Origin: Alphaproteobacteria bacterium
GTDB taxonomy: Bacteria > Pseudomonadota > Alphaproteobacteria > Bin95
Assembly (NCBI GenBank): GCA_020638555.1
Contig: JACKII010000006.1
Coordinates: 186,001 to 250,000 of the forward strand
Length of the DNA: 64,000 bases
Direction: 5' to 3'
Below the pieces are notes generated by a model. The model had not been told where the DNA came from and did not search any database. It saw only the letters and a list, made by a program, of their open reading frames with translations. How positions within the stretch are numbered: position 1 is the first letter of the stretch; each line of letters starts with the position of its first letter. Shown here one piece after another: positions 32,710 to 41,363 of the stretch. The position numbers and the translations under genes are program-made.

Positions 32710-33882
32710 ATGACCCAACCCTACCGCCTCTCCACCCCCCGCGTGCAGCCGCTGGCGCTCGGCCAGATGGACCCGCAGATCCAGGAAATGCTCCAGCGGC
32801 CCGGCGGGTTCGAGCATGGCCAGGTGCTGAACGTGTTCGCGACCCTGGCGCATCACCCGCAACTGCTCCGCCGCTGGAGCCCGCTCGCCAATCACCTGCT
32901 GTTCAAGTCCACCCTGCCGCCCCACGAGCGGGAAATGGTCATCATGCGCGCCGGCTGGATGGCGGGTTGCGCCTATGAGTGGGGCCAGCACGTCCCCATC
33001 GCCGAGAAGGACTGCCAGTTCACGCAAGTCGAGTTCCAGGCCATCGCCGAGGGCTCGGCGGACCCGCTCTGGAACCGGGGTGAGCGGGCGCTGCTGGCCA
33101 TGGCCGAGCAGCTCTACACAAAGCAATTCGTCGACGACGCGGTCTGGAACGAACTGATCGACCGCTACTCCGCCCGCCAGATCCTGGACGCGGTGTTCAC
33201 CGCCTGCAACTACACGACTCTCGCCTGGGCGCTGAACGTGCTGGGCGTGCAGCTGGACGCAGGCTGGGCGCCGCCGGACCCGGACCTGCCGGGCAACTCC
33301 GCCCAGCCGTCGGCCGCCCTCCCCTCCATGGCGATCAAGCGCGCCAAGCCGCGCCTGGAGCCGGAGCCGCTGGAATTGCTGGGCGAGAAGTCGCGCGAAC
33401 TCTACGACAAGGCCCGCGGCCATCTGGACCGGATCAACGTCATCCAGACCATGATGCACCACCCGGACCTGCTGCGCCGCTGGATGCCGTTTTTCGGCCA
33501 CTGCCTGCACAAGTGCGAGTTGTCGCTGCGCGAGCGCGAGACGGTGATGTTGCGCATCGGCCGGCTCTGCGGCTCCGGCTACGAGTGGGCGCAGCACCGG
33601 CCCATTGCCCTGGAGCGCGGCCTCTCCGCGGCGGAGATCGCCGCCATCGCCGACGGCACGCTCGGCGGCCGCGAGGGACTGCTGGTCGAGGCCGTGAACC
33701 AGTTGCACCGCACCAGCATGATCGACGACGCCCTCTGGGCGCGGCTCTCGGACGCCTATTCGCTGCAACAAATCCTGGACCTGATCTTCATCTGCGGCCA
33801 GTACCGCATGGTGAGTTGCGCGCTGAACACGCTGGCGGTGCAGCTCGACGATTATCTGGAGCCCTACAGCGAGGCCGCCTGA
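32710..33882 (+). CDS. tandem carboxymuconolactone-decarboxylase-fold protein
   Basis: 390 residues from ATG 32710 (MTQPYRLSTPRVQPL); the frame opens earlier in the A+T-rich patch. Two CMD/AhpD-fold domains are visible: about 40-150 with LPPHEREMVIMRAGWMAGC and YEWGQH, and about 225-370 with LSLRERETVMLRIGRLCGS and YEWAQH. Each continues with a motif ending in WALNVLGVQLD or CALNTLAVQLD. The CxxC of AhpD is absent in both, so redox activity is unlikely. Single-domain relatives form oligomers acting on lactones or peroxides. This looks like a fused duplication. Substrate unknown. Confidence 0.85.
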   Translation: MTQPYRLSTPRVQPLALGQMDPQIQEMLQRPGGFEHGQVLNVFATLAHHPQLLRRWSPLANHLLFKSTLPPHEREMVIMRAGWMAGCAYEWGQHVPIAEKDCQFTQVEFQAIAEGSADPLWNRGERALLAMAEQLYTKQFVDDAVWNELIDRYSARQILDAVFTACNYTTLAWALNVLGVQLDAGWAPPDPDLPGNSAQPSAALPSMAIKRAKPRLEPEPLELLGEKSRELYDKARGHLDRINVIQTMMHHPDLLRRWMPFFGHCLHKCELSLRERETVMLRIGRLCGSGYEWAQHRPIALERGLSAAEIAAIADGTLGGREGLLVEAVNQLHRTSMIDDALWARLSDAYSLQQILDLIFICGQYRMVSCALNTLAVQLDDYLEPYSEAA

Positions 33883-33954
33883 CCCCTTGCCGAAACCGCG
33901 CGGGCGCGGCATGGTCGCGCCCGCAACATCACCTCCAAGACGGTCTTACGTGCC

Positions 33955-35190
33955 ATGGCCTCCCTGCCCCAATCGCCGCTCGCGCCCGCGTCCTTCCCCA
34001 CTCTGCCGCCCATCGCCGGCGTCCGCCTCGGCGCCATGGAGGCCGGGATCAAGTACAAGGGCCGCCACGACCTGGCGCTCTGGCTGCTGGATGCGGGCAC
34101 GACCGTCGCCGGCTGCTTTACCAAGTCGCTGACCGCCGGCGCGCCGGTGCAGTGGTGCCAGGAGGCGCTGAAGGGCGGCTCGGCCCGGGCGATCGTGGTG
34201 AACTCCGGCAACTCCAACGCCTTCACCGGCCAGGCCGGCCGCGACACCGTGCGCGCCACCGGCGAGGCCGCGGCGAAGCTGGCCGGCTGCCAGCCGTCGG
34301 AAGTGTTCATCGCCTCCACCGGCGTCATCGGCGAGCCGATCCCGGCCGACCACATCCCCGCCAAGCTCCCGGACCTGTTCGCCAAGGTGACCGAGGACCA
34401 ATGGGCGTTCGCCGGCGGCGCCATCATGACCACCGACACCTTCCCCAAGGGCGCGACCGCGACCGCGAAGATCGGCGGCGTCCCGGTGCGGATCAACGGC
34501 GTCGCCAAGGGCTCCGGCATGATCGCGCCGGACATGGCGACCATGCTGGGCTTTCTCTGCACCGATGCGAACGTGCCGGCGGACGTGCTGCAAGGCGTGC
34601 TGAGCCGGGCCGTCGAGCGCTCGTTCAACTGCATCACCGTCGACAGCGACACCTCCACCAGCGACACGGTGATTCTTTGCGCGACGGGCAAGGCCGGCAA
34701 CCCGGCGCCGGCCCACGCCTTCGACCCGGGCCTGGCCGAATTCGCGGAGGCGGTGGAGGCGGTCTGCCTCGACCTCGCCCAGCAGATCGTCCGCGACGGC
34801 GAGGGCGCGACCAAGTTCGTCGCCATCCGGGTGACGGGCGCGGACAGCGACGCGGCGGCGAAGCGCATCGGCCTCTCGGTCGCCAACTCGCCCCTGGTCA
34901 AGACCGCCATTGCCGGCGAGGACGCCAACTGGGGCCGCATCGTCATGGCCGTCGGCAAGTCCGGCGAGAAGGCGGACCGCGACCGGCTGCAAATCCATAT
35001 CGGCGGCGTGAAGATCACCGACCAGGGCAAGGTCGTCCCCGGCTATGACGAGGGGCCGGTGGCCCAGCACATGAAGGGCCAGGAGATCGACATCGCCATC
35101 GACATCGGCCTGGGCCGAGGGCAGGCGACGGTCTGGACCTGCGACCTGACCCACGGCTACATCACCATCAACGGCGACTATCGCAGCTAG
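33955..35190 (+). CDS. argJ: bifunctional ornithine acetyltransferase/N-acetylglutamate synthase
   Basis: 411 residues. ArgJ moves the acetyl group from N-acetylornithine to glutamate in the cyclic arginine pathway, and many also use acetyl-CoA. The self-cleavage site is MATMLGFL, with nucleophile Thr at about residue 196. The N-terminal PPIAGVRLGAMEAGIKYKGR and FINSGNSNAFTG-type segment (VVNSGNSNAFTG) are typical. The C-terminal GEDANWGRIVMAVGKSGE and YITINGDYRS are also hallmarks. It is a cytoplasmic enzyme cut into alpha and beta chains. No other arginine gene is nearby. Confidence 0.95.
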   Translation: MASLPQSPLAPASFPTLPPIAGVRLGAMEAGIKYKGRHDLALWLLDAGTTVAGCFTKSLTAGAPVQWCQEALKGGSARAIVVNSGNSNAFTGQAGRDTVRATGEAAAKLAGCQPSEVFIASTGVIGEPIPADHIPAKLPDLFAKVTEDQWAFAGGAIMTTDTFPKGATATAKIGGVPVRINGVAKGSGMIAPDMATMLGFLCTDANVPADVLQGVLSRAVERSFNCITVDSDTSTSDTVILCATGKAGNPAPAHAFDPGLAEFAEAVEAVCLDLAQQIVRDGEGATKFVAIRVTGADSDAAAKRIGLSVANSPLVKTAIAGEDANWGRIVMAVGKSGEKADRDRLQIHIGGVKITDQGKVVPGYDEGPVAQHMKGQEIDIAIDIGLGRGQATVWTCDLTHGYITINGDYRS

Positions 35191-35237
35191 GATGCCCGTG
35201 CGCGCCCCGCACCACGGCTGCTTCGACAGCGCCTGCA

Positions 35238-35265
35238 CCCCGGACGCTCGCAGAGCGATCCGGGG
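35238..35265. repeat. intergenic short palindrome, family 2 copy B
   Basis: CCCCGGA (35238-35244) and TCCGGGG (35259-35265) enclose CGCTCGCAGAGCGA, which itself can pair, and CCGCT follows. It lies between argJ and mutT and is related to 27314-27341 and 48272-48301. Confidence 0.65.
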
Positions 35266-35340
35266 CCGCTACGGCAGGCCGGCTCTCCGCCTGGTCCCGG
35301 CACAAGGCCGGGAAACACGAGCGGTTGGGGGTGTGAGGTC

Positions 35341-35745
35341 ATGACCCTGCCCATTCTCCTCGTCACCGCCGTTGCCCTGATCGACCGGGACGGGCGCGTG
35401 CTGCTGGCGCAGCGGCCGGAGGGCAAGAGCCTGGCCGGCCTCTGGGAGTTTCCCGGCGGCAAGGTCGACCCTGGCGAAACGCCGGAAGCCGCCCTGATCC
35501 GCGAGTTGAAAGAGGAACTGGCGGTGGATACGGCGGAAAGCTGCCTCTCGCCCTTCACCTTTGCCAGCCACACCTATGCGGACTTCCACCTGCTGATGCC
35601 GCTTTATGTCTGCCGCGTCTGGAAGGGCAATCCGACGCCGCAGGAAGGCCAGCGCCTCGTCTGGGTGCGGCCCAACCGCATGACCGATTATCCGATGCCG
35701 CCGGCCGACAAGCCGCTGGTGGCGATGCTGCGGGATTTGTTGTGA
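35341..35745 (+). CDS. mutT: 8-oxo-dGTP diphosphatase / Nudix hydrolase
   Basis: 134 residues. The Nudix box runs from about residue 40 to 62 (GKVDPGETPEAALIREL then KEEL), with all its acidic residues. The N-terminal ALIDRDGRVLLAQRPEGKSL and the C-terminal WVRPNRMTDYPMPPADKPL match the MutT branch, which clears 8-oxo-dGTP to prevent mutation. Its stop overlaps the GTG start of the thioesterase gene (GTGA), so the two are coupled. The argJ-mutT order is common in Alphaproteobacteria. Confidence 0.92.
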   Translation: MTLPILLVTAVALIDRDGRVLLAQRPEGKSLAGLWEFPGGKVDPGETPEAALIRELKEELAVDTAESCLSPFTFASHTYADFHLLMPLYVCRVWKGNPTPQEGQRLVWVRPNRMTDYPMPPADKPLVAMLRDLL

Positions 35746-36557
35746 GCCAAACCACTGTATTCTCCATCGAGGGCGACATCTGGACGCCGGAACTCGCCGC
35801 CGGCGGCTTCAACGGCCCCGGCATGCACGGCGGCGCGGTCGGCGCGATGCTGACCGGCGCCTGCGAGTTGAAGGCCCGTGAGTTGGACCCGAACCCGGCC
35901 AACCCGTTCCTGCCGCTCTCTGTCTCCGTCTTCCTGCTGCGCCCGGTGCCGCGACGGGCCAACCAGGTGACGGTCGAGGTGCTGCGCCTGGGCGGCCGCG
36001 GCCTGTTCCTGCGCGCGGAGGCCCGGACCGACGGCAAGCTGCAGGCCAGTGCCCAGGCAGCCTTTGCCCGCGCCGAACCCACCCCGGGCATGCCGGAGCC
36101 GGACTTCGCGCCTCTCGCCCCCGAGACCGGAAAGCCGGGCCGCCTCACCTCCCCCGGCCACCCCTGGCTCGGCGATGTGGCGGAGATGCGCTTCACCGAG
36201 GACAGCCTCTGCTGGTATCGCTACGACCGGCCGTTGTTTCCGGGCGAGACGCCGATGGCATTGGCCGCCAGCGTCGCCGACTGGTCCAGCGGCACCTGGC
36301 GCCCGGACGGCTGGCGCGAACCCAAGGCGAAGTGGTTTCCGAACGTGGAGTTGGGCGTGCGCCTCGCCCGGCCGCCGCAAGGCCCCTGGATCGGTTTCCG
36401 CAACCGCCAGCACTGGCGCCAGAACGGCCTCGGCACCACTGAAACCGAACTGTTTGACCGGCACGGCGCCTTCGGAGCGGCGTCCCAGTGCGTGGTGCTG
36501 ACCCCGCTGGACGGACCGGGCGACCGGGCCCTCGGATTCCCGCCCCGGGCCGGGTAG
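35742..36557 (+). CDS. thioesterase family protein (double hotdog)
   Basis: 271 residues starting at GTG 35742, which overlaps the mutT stop. The N-terminal half has a hotdog-type GGFNGPGMHGGAVGAMLTGA helix, and PLSVSVFLLRPVPRRANQVTVEV is a TesB-like strand pair. The second half (WSSGTWRPDGW, NVELGVRLARPPQGPWIGFR) resembles the C-terminal hotdog of acyl-CoA thioesterases. It probably hydrolyses an acyl-CoA in the cytoplasm; the substrate is unknown. Confidence 0.82.
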   Translation: MSQTTVFSIEGDIWTPELAAGGFNGPGMHGGAVGAMLTGACELKARELDPNPANPFLPLSVSVFLLRPVPRRANQVTVEVLRLGGRGLFLRAEARTDGKLQASAQAAFARAEPTPGMPEPDFAPLAPETGKPGRLTSPGHPWLGDVAEMRFTEDSLCWYRYDRPLFPGETPMALAASVADWSSGTWRPDGWREPKAKWFPNVELGVRLARPPQGPWIGFRNRQHWRQNGLGTTETELFDRHGAFGAASQCVVLTPLDGPGDRALGFPPRAG

Positions 36558-36613
36558 ACCCGTGGCCCTATCCCCGAGAAGGCGCATTTGACCATTCGCC
36601 ATAGCGTCGGGCG

Positions 36614-37288
36614 ATGAACCGGGAGGGACATTTGGCGGACGACATTCTGAAAATCGCCGGGTTTGCCACCCGAGAAGCGGCGGAAAGGGAACGGCGCATC
36701 TGGCAACGGGAGCATCCGGACGTGCGTATCGAGGAGGAGGCCGCTTCGGACCCGCGTGGACGGATCAAATCGTTCACGCTCTACGTCCACCGATCGCAAG
36801 CGCCTACGGCAACCGATGCCGCGGGCCAAAGCCGTCAGGGGACCGGCCCCGGCCGTTCCAAGCCGGTCGAAGACCGGTTGCTGGACCTGATCACGCATCT
36901 CGTGTCGCCCTATGACTGGGATCACTGCGAGCCGCCGCTTTCGGGACCAGCGGTCACGCTGTTGACCGTCGAGCAGCTATTGACGGCAATCCACGAGCAA
37001 TATCCGGAGGACCAGGCGGTCCAAGCCGGCGGCTTTGGGCTACGGCGCCTGCATCTGGAAGCGACGACAAGAAAAGACGGGCGGCCTGAATGGCAGCACC
37101 GTCGGTTCGACCGCTCCGGGCAGATCGCCATTGCCGAATACTATGTCGCAACGGTCTGGAGCGAGGTGAACGGAGAGCCTGACGCGTTCCTCGGGCGGCT
37201 CGCTTCCTTCTGGCCCGGTCTCGCCGCCTCGCCCGAAACGGAAACGGCCATTGCGGCTTGGGCAAAAGCGCATCCCCTGCGCCGCTGA
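36614..37288 (+). CDS. hypothetical protein
   Basis: 224 residues, not recognised. A possible alternative start is TTG 36632 after GGGAGGGAC. The N-terminal 30 residues (FATREAAERERRIWQREHPD) are charged and helical; a Pro/Thr/Gly-rich linker at about 62-80 joins them to a soluble domain (LLDLITHLVSPYDWDHCEPP). It shows no signal peptide, membrane helix or known catalytic motif. Codon use matches the genome, so it is a resident gene. It is convergent with the cysteine synthase gene. Confidence 0.65.
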   Translation: MNREGHLADDILKIAGFATREAAERERRIWQREHPDVRIEEEAASDPRGRIKSFTLYVHRSQAPTATDAAGQSRQGTGPGRSKPVEDRLLDLITHLVSPYDWDHCEPPLSGPAVTLLTVEQLLTAIHEQYPEDQAVQAGGFGLRRLHLEATTRKDGRPEWQHRRFDRSGQIAIAEYYVATVWSEVNGEPDAFLGRLASFWPGLAASPETETAIAAWAKAHPLRR

Positions 37289-37386
37289 ATGCGCACGGTT
37301 GCGTGGGTCGGAATACCTGGGGCCAGTCGAGATCGGGAACGAGGGAAGGCCGCCTTCCCTCGCCCCTTTTGCAATTCGCCGCCGGC

Positions 37387-38469
37387 TCAACCCATCTGGA
37401 AGCCCGGGGTGGAGTGGGAAATGGCGATTTCCTCGTCGCTCATCACCTCTTCGATGCCGTCGAACAGCGGCGTCGAGAGATAGCGCTCGCCGGTGTCCGG
37501 CAGCATGGCCAGGATCACCGAGCCGGCCGGCGCCTTCTGGGCGATTTGCATCGCCACCGCGACGGTGGAGCCGCCGGAAATGCCGGTCAGAATGCCTTCC
37601 TTCTGCGCCAGCTTCTGCGCCCACTGGATGCCGTCGGTCCCGGCCACCGGGATCAGCTCGTCATAGAGGTTTTTGTCGATGGCTTCCTGGAGCACGTAGG
37701 GGATGAAGTCCGGCGTCCAGCCCTGGATCGGATGCGGCTCGAACGCCGGATGGCTGACGGCGGGCGAGTGGTCGTCCAACCGCTGCTGGGCCTGGCCGCT
37801 GCCGACAATGGCGGCGTTCGCCGGCTCGCTCAGGATGATCTTGGTGTCCGGCCGCTCGCGTCGCAGCACGCGGCCGACGCCGGTGACCGTGCCGCCGGTG
37901 CCGTAGCCGCTGACGAAATAGTCGAGCCGGTCGCCGGCGAAATCCGCCATGATCTCGCGCCCGGTGGTCGCCTCGTGAATGTCGGCATTGGCGTCGGTCT
38001 CGAACTGGCGTGCCAGGAACCAGCCGTTCTTCTGCGCCAGTTCCACCGCCTTCATGTACATGCCATAGCCCTTTTCGGCCCGGGGAGTCAGCACGACCTT
38101 GGCTCCCAGCATGCGCATCAGCTTGCGCCGCTCGACCGAGAAGCTCTCCGCCATGGTGATGACCAGCGGATAGCCCTTCTGCGCACACACCATGGCAAGG
38201 CCGATGCCGGTGTTGCCGCTGGTCGCCTCCACCACGGTCTGGCCGGGCTTGAGCGCGCCGCTGCGCTCGGCCGCCTCGATGATGTTGACCGCCAGCCGGT
38301 CCTTGACCGACGAGGCGGGGTTGAAGAACTCGGCCTTGACGTACACGCGCACGCCATCGGGCGCCAGATGGTTCAGGCGGATGCACGGCGTCTCGCCGAC
38401 CGCATCGATCACGCTGTCGAAAAGACGGCCGCGGCCGTTGGTGGTGCGGACATTCGGGTCTGAACTCAT
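37387..38469 (-). CDS. cysteine synthase A (PLP-dependent)
   Basis: 360 residues from ATG 38469. The PLP lysine is in NPASSVKDRLA, the phosphate-binding loop in EATSGNTGIGLAMV, and GYGTGGTVTGVGRVLR and GILTGISGGSTVAVAM complete the active site. It makes cysteine from O-acetylserine and sulfide. It is longer than classic CysK (about 320) and has the RGRLFDSVIDAVGETPCIRL start of the longer CysK subgroup. A cystathionine beta-synthase-like activity is a less likely alternative. The upstream extension of the frame is not used because family similarity begins after MSSDPNV. Confidence 0.9.
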   Translation of the reverse strand: MSSDPNVRTTNGRGRLFDSVIDAVGETPCIRLNHLAPDGVRVYVKAEFFNPASSVKDRLAVNIIEAAERSGALKPGQTVVEATSGNTGIGLAMVCAQKGYPLVITMAESFSVERRKLMRMLGAKVVLTPRAEKGYGMYMKAVELAQKNGWFLARQFETDANADIHEATTGREIMADFAGDRLDYFVSGYGTGGTVTGVGRVLRRERPDTKIILSEPANAAIVGSGQAQQRLDDHSPAVSHPAFEPHPIQGWTPDFIPYVLQEAIDKNLYDELIPVAGTDGIQWAQKLAQKEGILTGISGGSTVAVAMQIAQKAPAGSVILAMLPDTGERYLSTPLFDGIEEVMSDEEIAISHSTPGFQMG

Positions 38470-38571
38470 GAAACGCTTCCTTTCGGCAGGGAGAAAAGTT
38501 TTCCGCTCTTTTATCGCCTTGTATCGCCGCGGCAAGGCCAGTGCGGACAGAGGCGGGCAAACAGGGAAGAT

Positions 38572-39465
38572 TTACCGGGTTTTCTGCATTTCCACATCGG
38601 CCATACGCTCCATCAACCGAAAGATGCGCGTGAAATCCTTGTCCTGGCCTTCCTCCTGCACCATCTGGCGGAACAGGGTGCGGACCAGATTGCCCATATA
38701 GGCGGGGATGCCGTAGGCCTCCGCCTCCTGGCGCCAGAGTTCCAGGTCTTTCAGGATGATGTAGTTGGCGCCGCCATAGTCGAAGCTGCGGGTCAGAATC
38801 GCTTTCGGGATCTTGTCCATGCTGGCGCTGTTGCGGCCGCTGGAGACGTTCACCACCTCCAGCATCTGCTCCGGGTCGAGCCCGGCCTTGGCGCCGAGGG
38901 TGAAGGCTTCGGACGCGGCGACCAGATTGCAGAAGCTCATGATATTGTTGACCAGTTTCATGGTCTGGGCCGCGCCCACCTTCTCGCCCAGATAGGTGAG
39001 CTTGGCGCTCATGACTTCCAGCGCCGGGCGGGCCGCGTCGTAGGCGGCCTTGTCGCCGGAGCACATGATGGAGAGCGTCGCCGCCTCCGCCCCCGGCGGG
39101 CCGCCGGAGATCGGCGCGTCCAGATAGGCAATGCCCTTTTCGGCCATGAGGCTCGCCGCGGCCTGGGAGAACCGGCTGCCGGTGGTGCCCAGATTGACGA
39201 AATGCTTGATGGCGGAGCCCTCCGCCGCCTGCTCCACCACCTCCTCGGCAATGGCGACCGACGGCATGCAGGCCAGCACGGTCGCCGCGCGGTCGGCTGC
39301 GGCCTTGACGCTTTCGGCCACCGCGGCGCCGCGCTGGGCCAGGATGTCGGTTGCGGTCGGGTTCACGTCACGCACCACCAGCGCCTGGCCGGCATTGGCG
39401 AGGTTGATGGCCATGGGGCGGCCCATGGCGCCAAGGCCGATAAAGCCGATCGGTTGGTCAGACAT
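38572..39465 (-). CDS. NAD(P)-dependent beta-hydroxyacid dehydrogenase (3-hydroxyisobutyrate dehydrogenase family)
   Basis: 297 residues from ATG 39465 (MSDQPIGFIGLGAMGRPMAI). The Rossmann glycine motif is GLGAMG at residues 10-15, the substrate-binding loop is DAPISGGPPGAE, and the catalytic lysine is in TMKLVNNIMSFCN. The family includes 3-hydroxyisobutyrate, tartronate semialdehyde and 2-(hydroxymethyl)glutarate dehydrogenases. The C-terminal helical domain is full length. It lies about 100 bases from both neighbours on the same strand; substrate not determined. Confidence 0.88.
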   Translation of the reverse strand: MSDQPIGFIGLGAMGRPMAINLANAGQALVVRDVNPTATDILAQRGAAVAESVKAAADRAATVLACMPSVAIAEEVVEQAAEGSAIKHFVNLGTTGSRFSQAAASLMAEKGIAYLDAPISGGPPGAEAATLSIMCSGDKAAYDAARPALEVMSAKLTYLGEKVGAAQTMKLVNNIMSFCNLVAASEAFTLGAKAGLDPEQMLEVVNVSSGRNSASMDKIPKAILTRSFDYGGANYIILKDLELWRQEAEAYGIPAYMGNLVRTLFRQMVQEEGQDKDFTRIFRLMERMADVEMQKTR

Positions 39466-39565
39466 GCGGGGGCGTTCCTCGATTGGGTTTGGATGGTTCG
39501 CCCCGCAGGACACACCCAATCGCCCGCCGGCGCAAGGGACCGCCGGACATTGCCGGCGCGCGGCG

Positions 39566-40459
39566 TCAGAAGGGCCGGTCGCCCTTGACCACCACCCGAT
39601 GCACCGCCCGCTTTTCCCTGGCCGCATCATAGGGCTCGACGCAGTGCAGCGTGCAGCGATTGTCCCACATCAGCACGTCGTTCACCTGCCATTTGTGGCG
39701 ATAGACATAGCGGGGCTGGGTCGCGTGTGCTTCCAGTTCGGCGATGAAGGCGTCGCTGTCGGCCCAGGTCCAGCCGACAATGCAGGCCGTGTGGTTGCCG
39801 ATATAGAGCGCCTTCGCTCCCGTCTCCGGATGGGTGCGCACCAGCGGGTGCACCACCGGTGGCGCGGCGCGCCTCTCGTCTTCGGTCGCCGGGCGTTCGT
39901 GCGATTTCTCGCGGCTGCGCTTCCAGTCGTGCACGCAGAGCAGGCCGTCCAGCTTGCGTTTGGTCTCTTCCGGCAGGTCCGCATAGGCACGGGCCGTGTC
40001 GGCGAACAGGGTGTCGCCGCCCTGGCGGGCAATCGCTGGCGAGCGCAGGATGGTGGTGAGCGAGGGCTCGGCCACATAGGATTTGTCGGTATGCCAGACC
40101 AGCGTGCCCTTTTCCGGATGCACGCCGGTGGTGCTGCCGTCCGCCTTCACGTTCGAGAACACCTGCACCTGCGGCAGCCGCGCGTGCCGGGTCGAGACGT
40201 TGATATGCCCTTCCAGCGGCCCGAAGCGCAGGGCGAAGGCCTGGTGCGCATCGTCGTCCAGGGGCTGGTTGCGGAACACCAGCACCTTGTGGGAGAGGAA
40301 CGCGTCGTGGATCAGCTCGAACGCGGCATCGGTGAGCGGCCGGGTGAGGTCGATCCGGCCAATTTCGGCGCCGATGCCGTTGGCGAACGGCGTGACGGTC
40401 GGCAGTCCGGCGGCATTGGCCGGGACGCTCGCCGCCGAGGATGCGGAGGTCTGGGGCAT
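39566..40459 (-). CDS. TauD/TfdA family Fe(II)/2-oxoglutarate dioxygenase
   Basis: 297 residues from ATG 40459. The iron ligands are HxD in VWHTDKSY (mid-protein) and the distal His in KRAVHRVVVKG near the C-terminus, whose Arg binds 2-oxoglutarate. DVLMWDNRCTLHC is a further family hallmark. Enzymes of this group hydroxylate taurine, phenoxyacetates, carnitine precursors and other small acids. Nothing nearby fixes the substrate. A longer upstream frame is not supported. Confidence 0.9.
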   Translation of the reverse strand: MPQTSASSAASVPANAAGLPTVTPFANGIGAEIGRIDLTRPLTDAAFELIHDAFLSHKVLVFRNQPLDDDAHQAFALRFGPLEGHINVSTRHARLPQVQVFSNVKADGSTTGVHPEKGTLVWHTDKSYVAEPSLTTILRSPAIARQGGDTLFADTARAYADLPEETKRKLDGLLCVHDWKRSREKSHERPATEDERRAAPPVVHPLVRTHPETGAKALYIGNHTACIVGWTWADSDAFIAELEAHATQPRYVYRHKWQVNDVLMWDNRCTLHCVEPYDAAREKRAVHRVVVKGDRPF

Positions 40460-40547
40460 GGCGTGTTCCTCACCTTGGACTTTGGTGCTTGCCGTCAGTC
40501 TGCGCCGCGGAAGCCCTGCTGTCACGCCCGAAGGGGCAAGGCGCTTG

Positions 40548-40865
40548 TCACTCAGACGAGTCCAGCAGGGCCCGCCAGTTCTGGCGCTGGGCCACAATCC
40601 GAAGGACCGCCAGAATATCGTCTTCAATTCGATAGATGATCAGATGACGGGCACTGGGGTGAATGCGGACGGGCGGAACGAACTCTCGCCGTTCCCGCGC
40701 GATCTCCGGCATGGAGACGAGCAGTGCGATTGTGGCCTGCAAGCCATCGACATAGCGGTCCGCCTGATCGGCGGACCACTGTTCGGCTGTGTAGCGCCAG
40801 ATTCCTTCAAGATCGGCTTGCGCCGCCGGCCGCAGGCGGTAGCTGGAGAGCCTAGTCCGCGCCAT
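40548..40865 (-). CDS. parE: RelE/ParE family toxin
   Basis: 105 residues from ATG 40865; the frame opens earlier, but that part overlaps the antitoxin. The fold pattern is clear: YRLRPAAQADLEGIWRYTAE, then a middle HPSARHLIIYRIEDDILAVLRIVAQRQNW as in ParE/RelE toxins. ParE toxins poison gyrase, RelE toxins cut mRNA; the DLEGIWRYTAEQW helix favours ParE. It overlaps the antitoxin gene by 14 bases, the usual coupled order with antitoxin first. Confidence 0.88.
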   Translation of the reverse strand: MARTRLSSYRLRPAAQADLEGIWRYTAEQWSADQADRYVDGLQATIALLVSMPEIARERREFVPPVRIHPSARHLIIYRIEDDILAVLRIVAQRQNWRALLDSSE

Positions 40866-41097
40866 GGCGCTCCCGCATACGGGCCTTGAACGTATCGAAG
40901 TCGAAGGGCTGCGGGTCGCCGCTGGCGATGGCTTCGTCGACCGCCTGCTGAAGCTCGGCAATTGCCTGCCGCCGCTCCTGGTCGCGGCGGATCAGGTCAC
41001 GGACATAGTCGCTGGCGTTGCTATAGCGCCCGCTCTTCGCCTGGGCTTCCACCCATTCCTTCATCCGGTCGGGCAGAGACACGTTCATCGTCGCCAT
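40852..41097 (-). CDS. parD: ParD-type ribbon-helix-helix antitoxin
   Basis: 81 residues. The ribbon-helix-helix start MNVSLPDRMKEWVEAQAKSG and SNASDYVRDLIRRDQERR match ParD, and the acidic C-terminal tail would wrap the toxin. It neutralises the toxin and represses the operon by binding upstream. No palindrome stands out in the 266-base gap upstream (41098-41363), which holds no convincing gene. Confidence 0.9.
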   Translation of the reverse strand: MATMNVSLPDRMKEWVEAQAKSGRYSNASDYVRDLIRRDQERRQAIAELQQAVDEAIASGDPQPFDFDTFKARMRERHGAD

Positions 41098-41363
41098 CGA
41101 ACTCTCCTTATGGCGGGAAGAGTGGAGCGGATGGCAAAGTTTGTCAATTCCAGGTGACCTTGCGCCCTGATGGCTGCATGGGCGGGCGGTGTCTCAGCGG
41201 TCCTTCCGATAGAAACCGTTTCCGCGGAGGCGGGAACCCTTGCCTGAGCGTTCCGCACAAAGACCGGACTTTACCGGCGACGCTCAGGCATGGCCCCCGT
41301 GTCAAGCACGGGGCGGGGTGTGGTGGAAGCAGGAACAGGGGGCTAGCACCACCGCCGTAGGTG

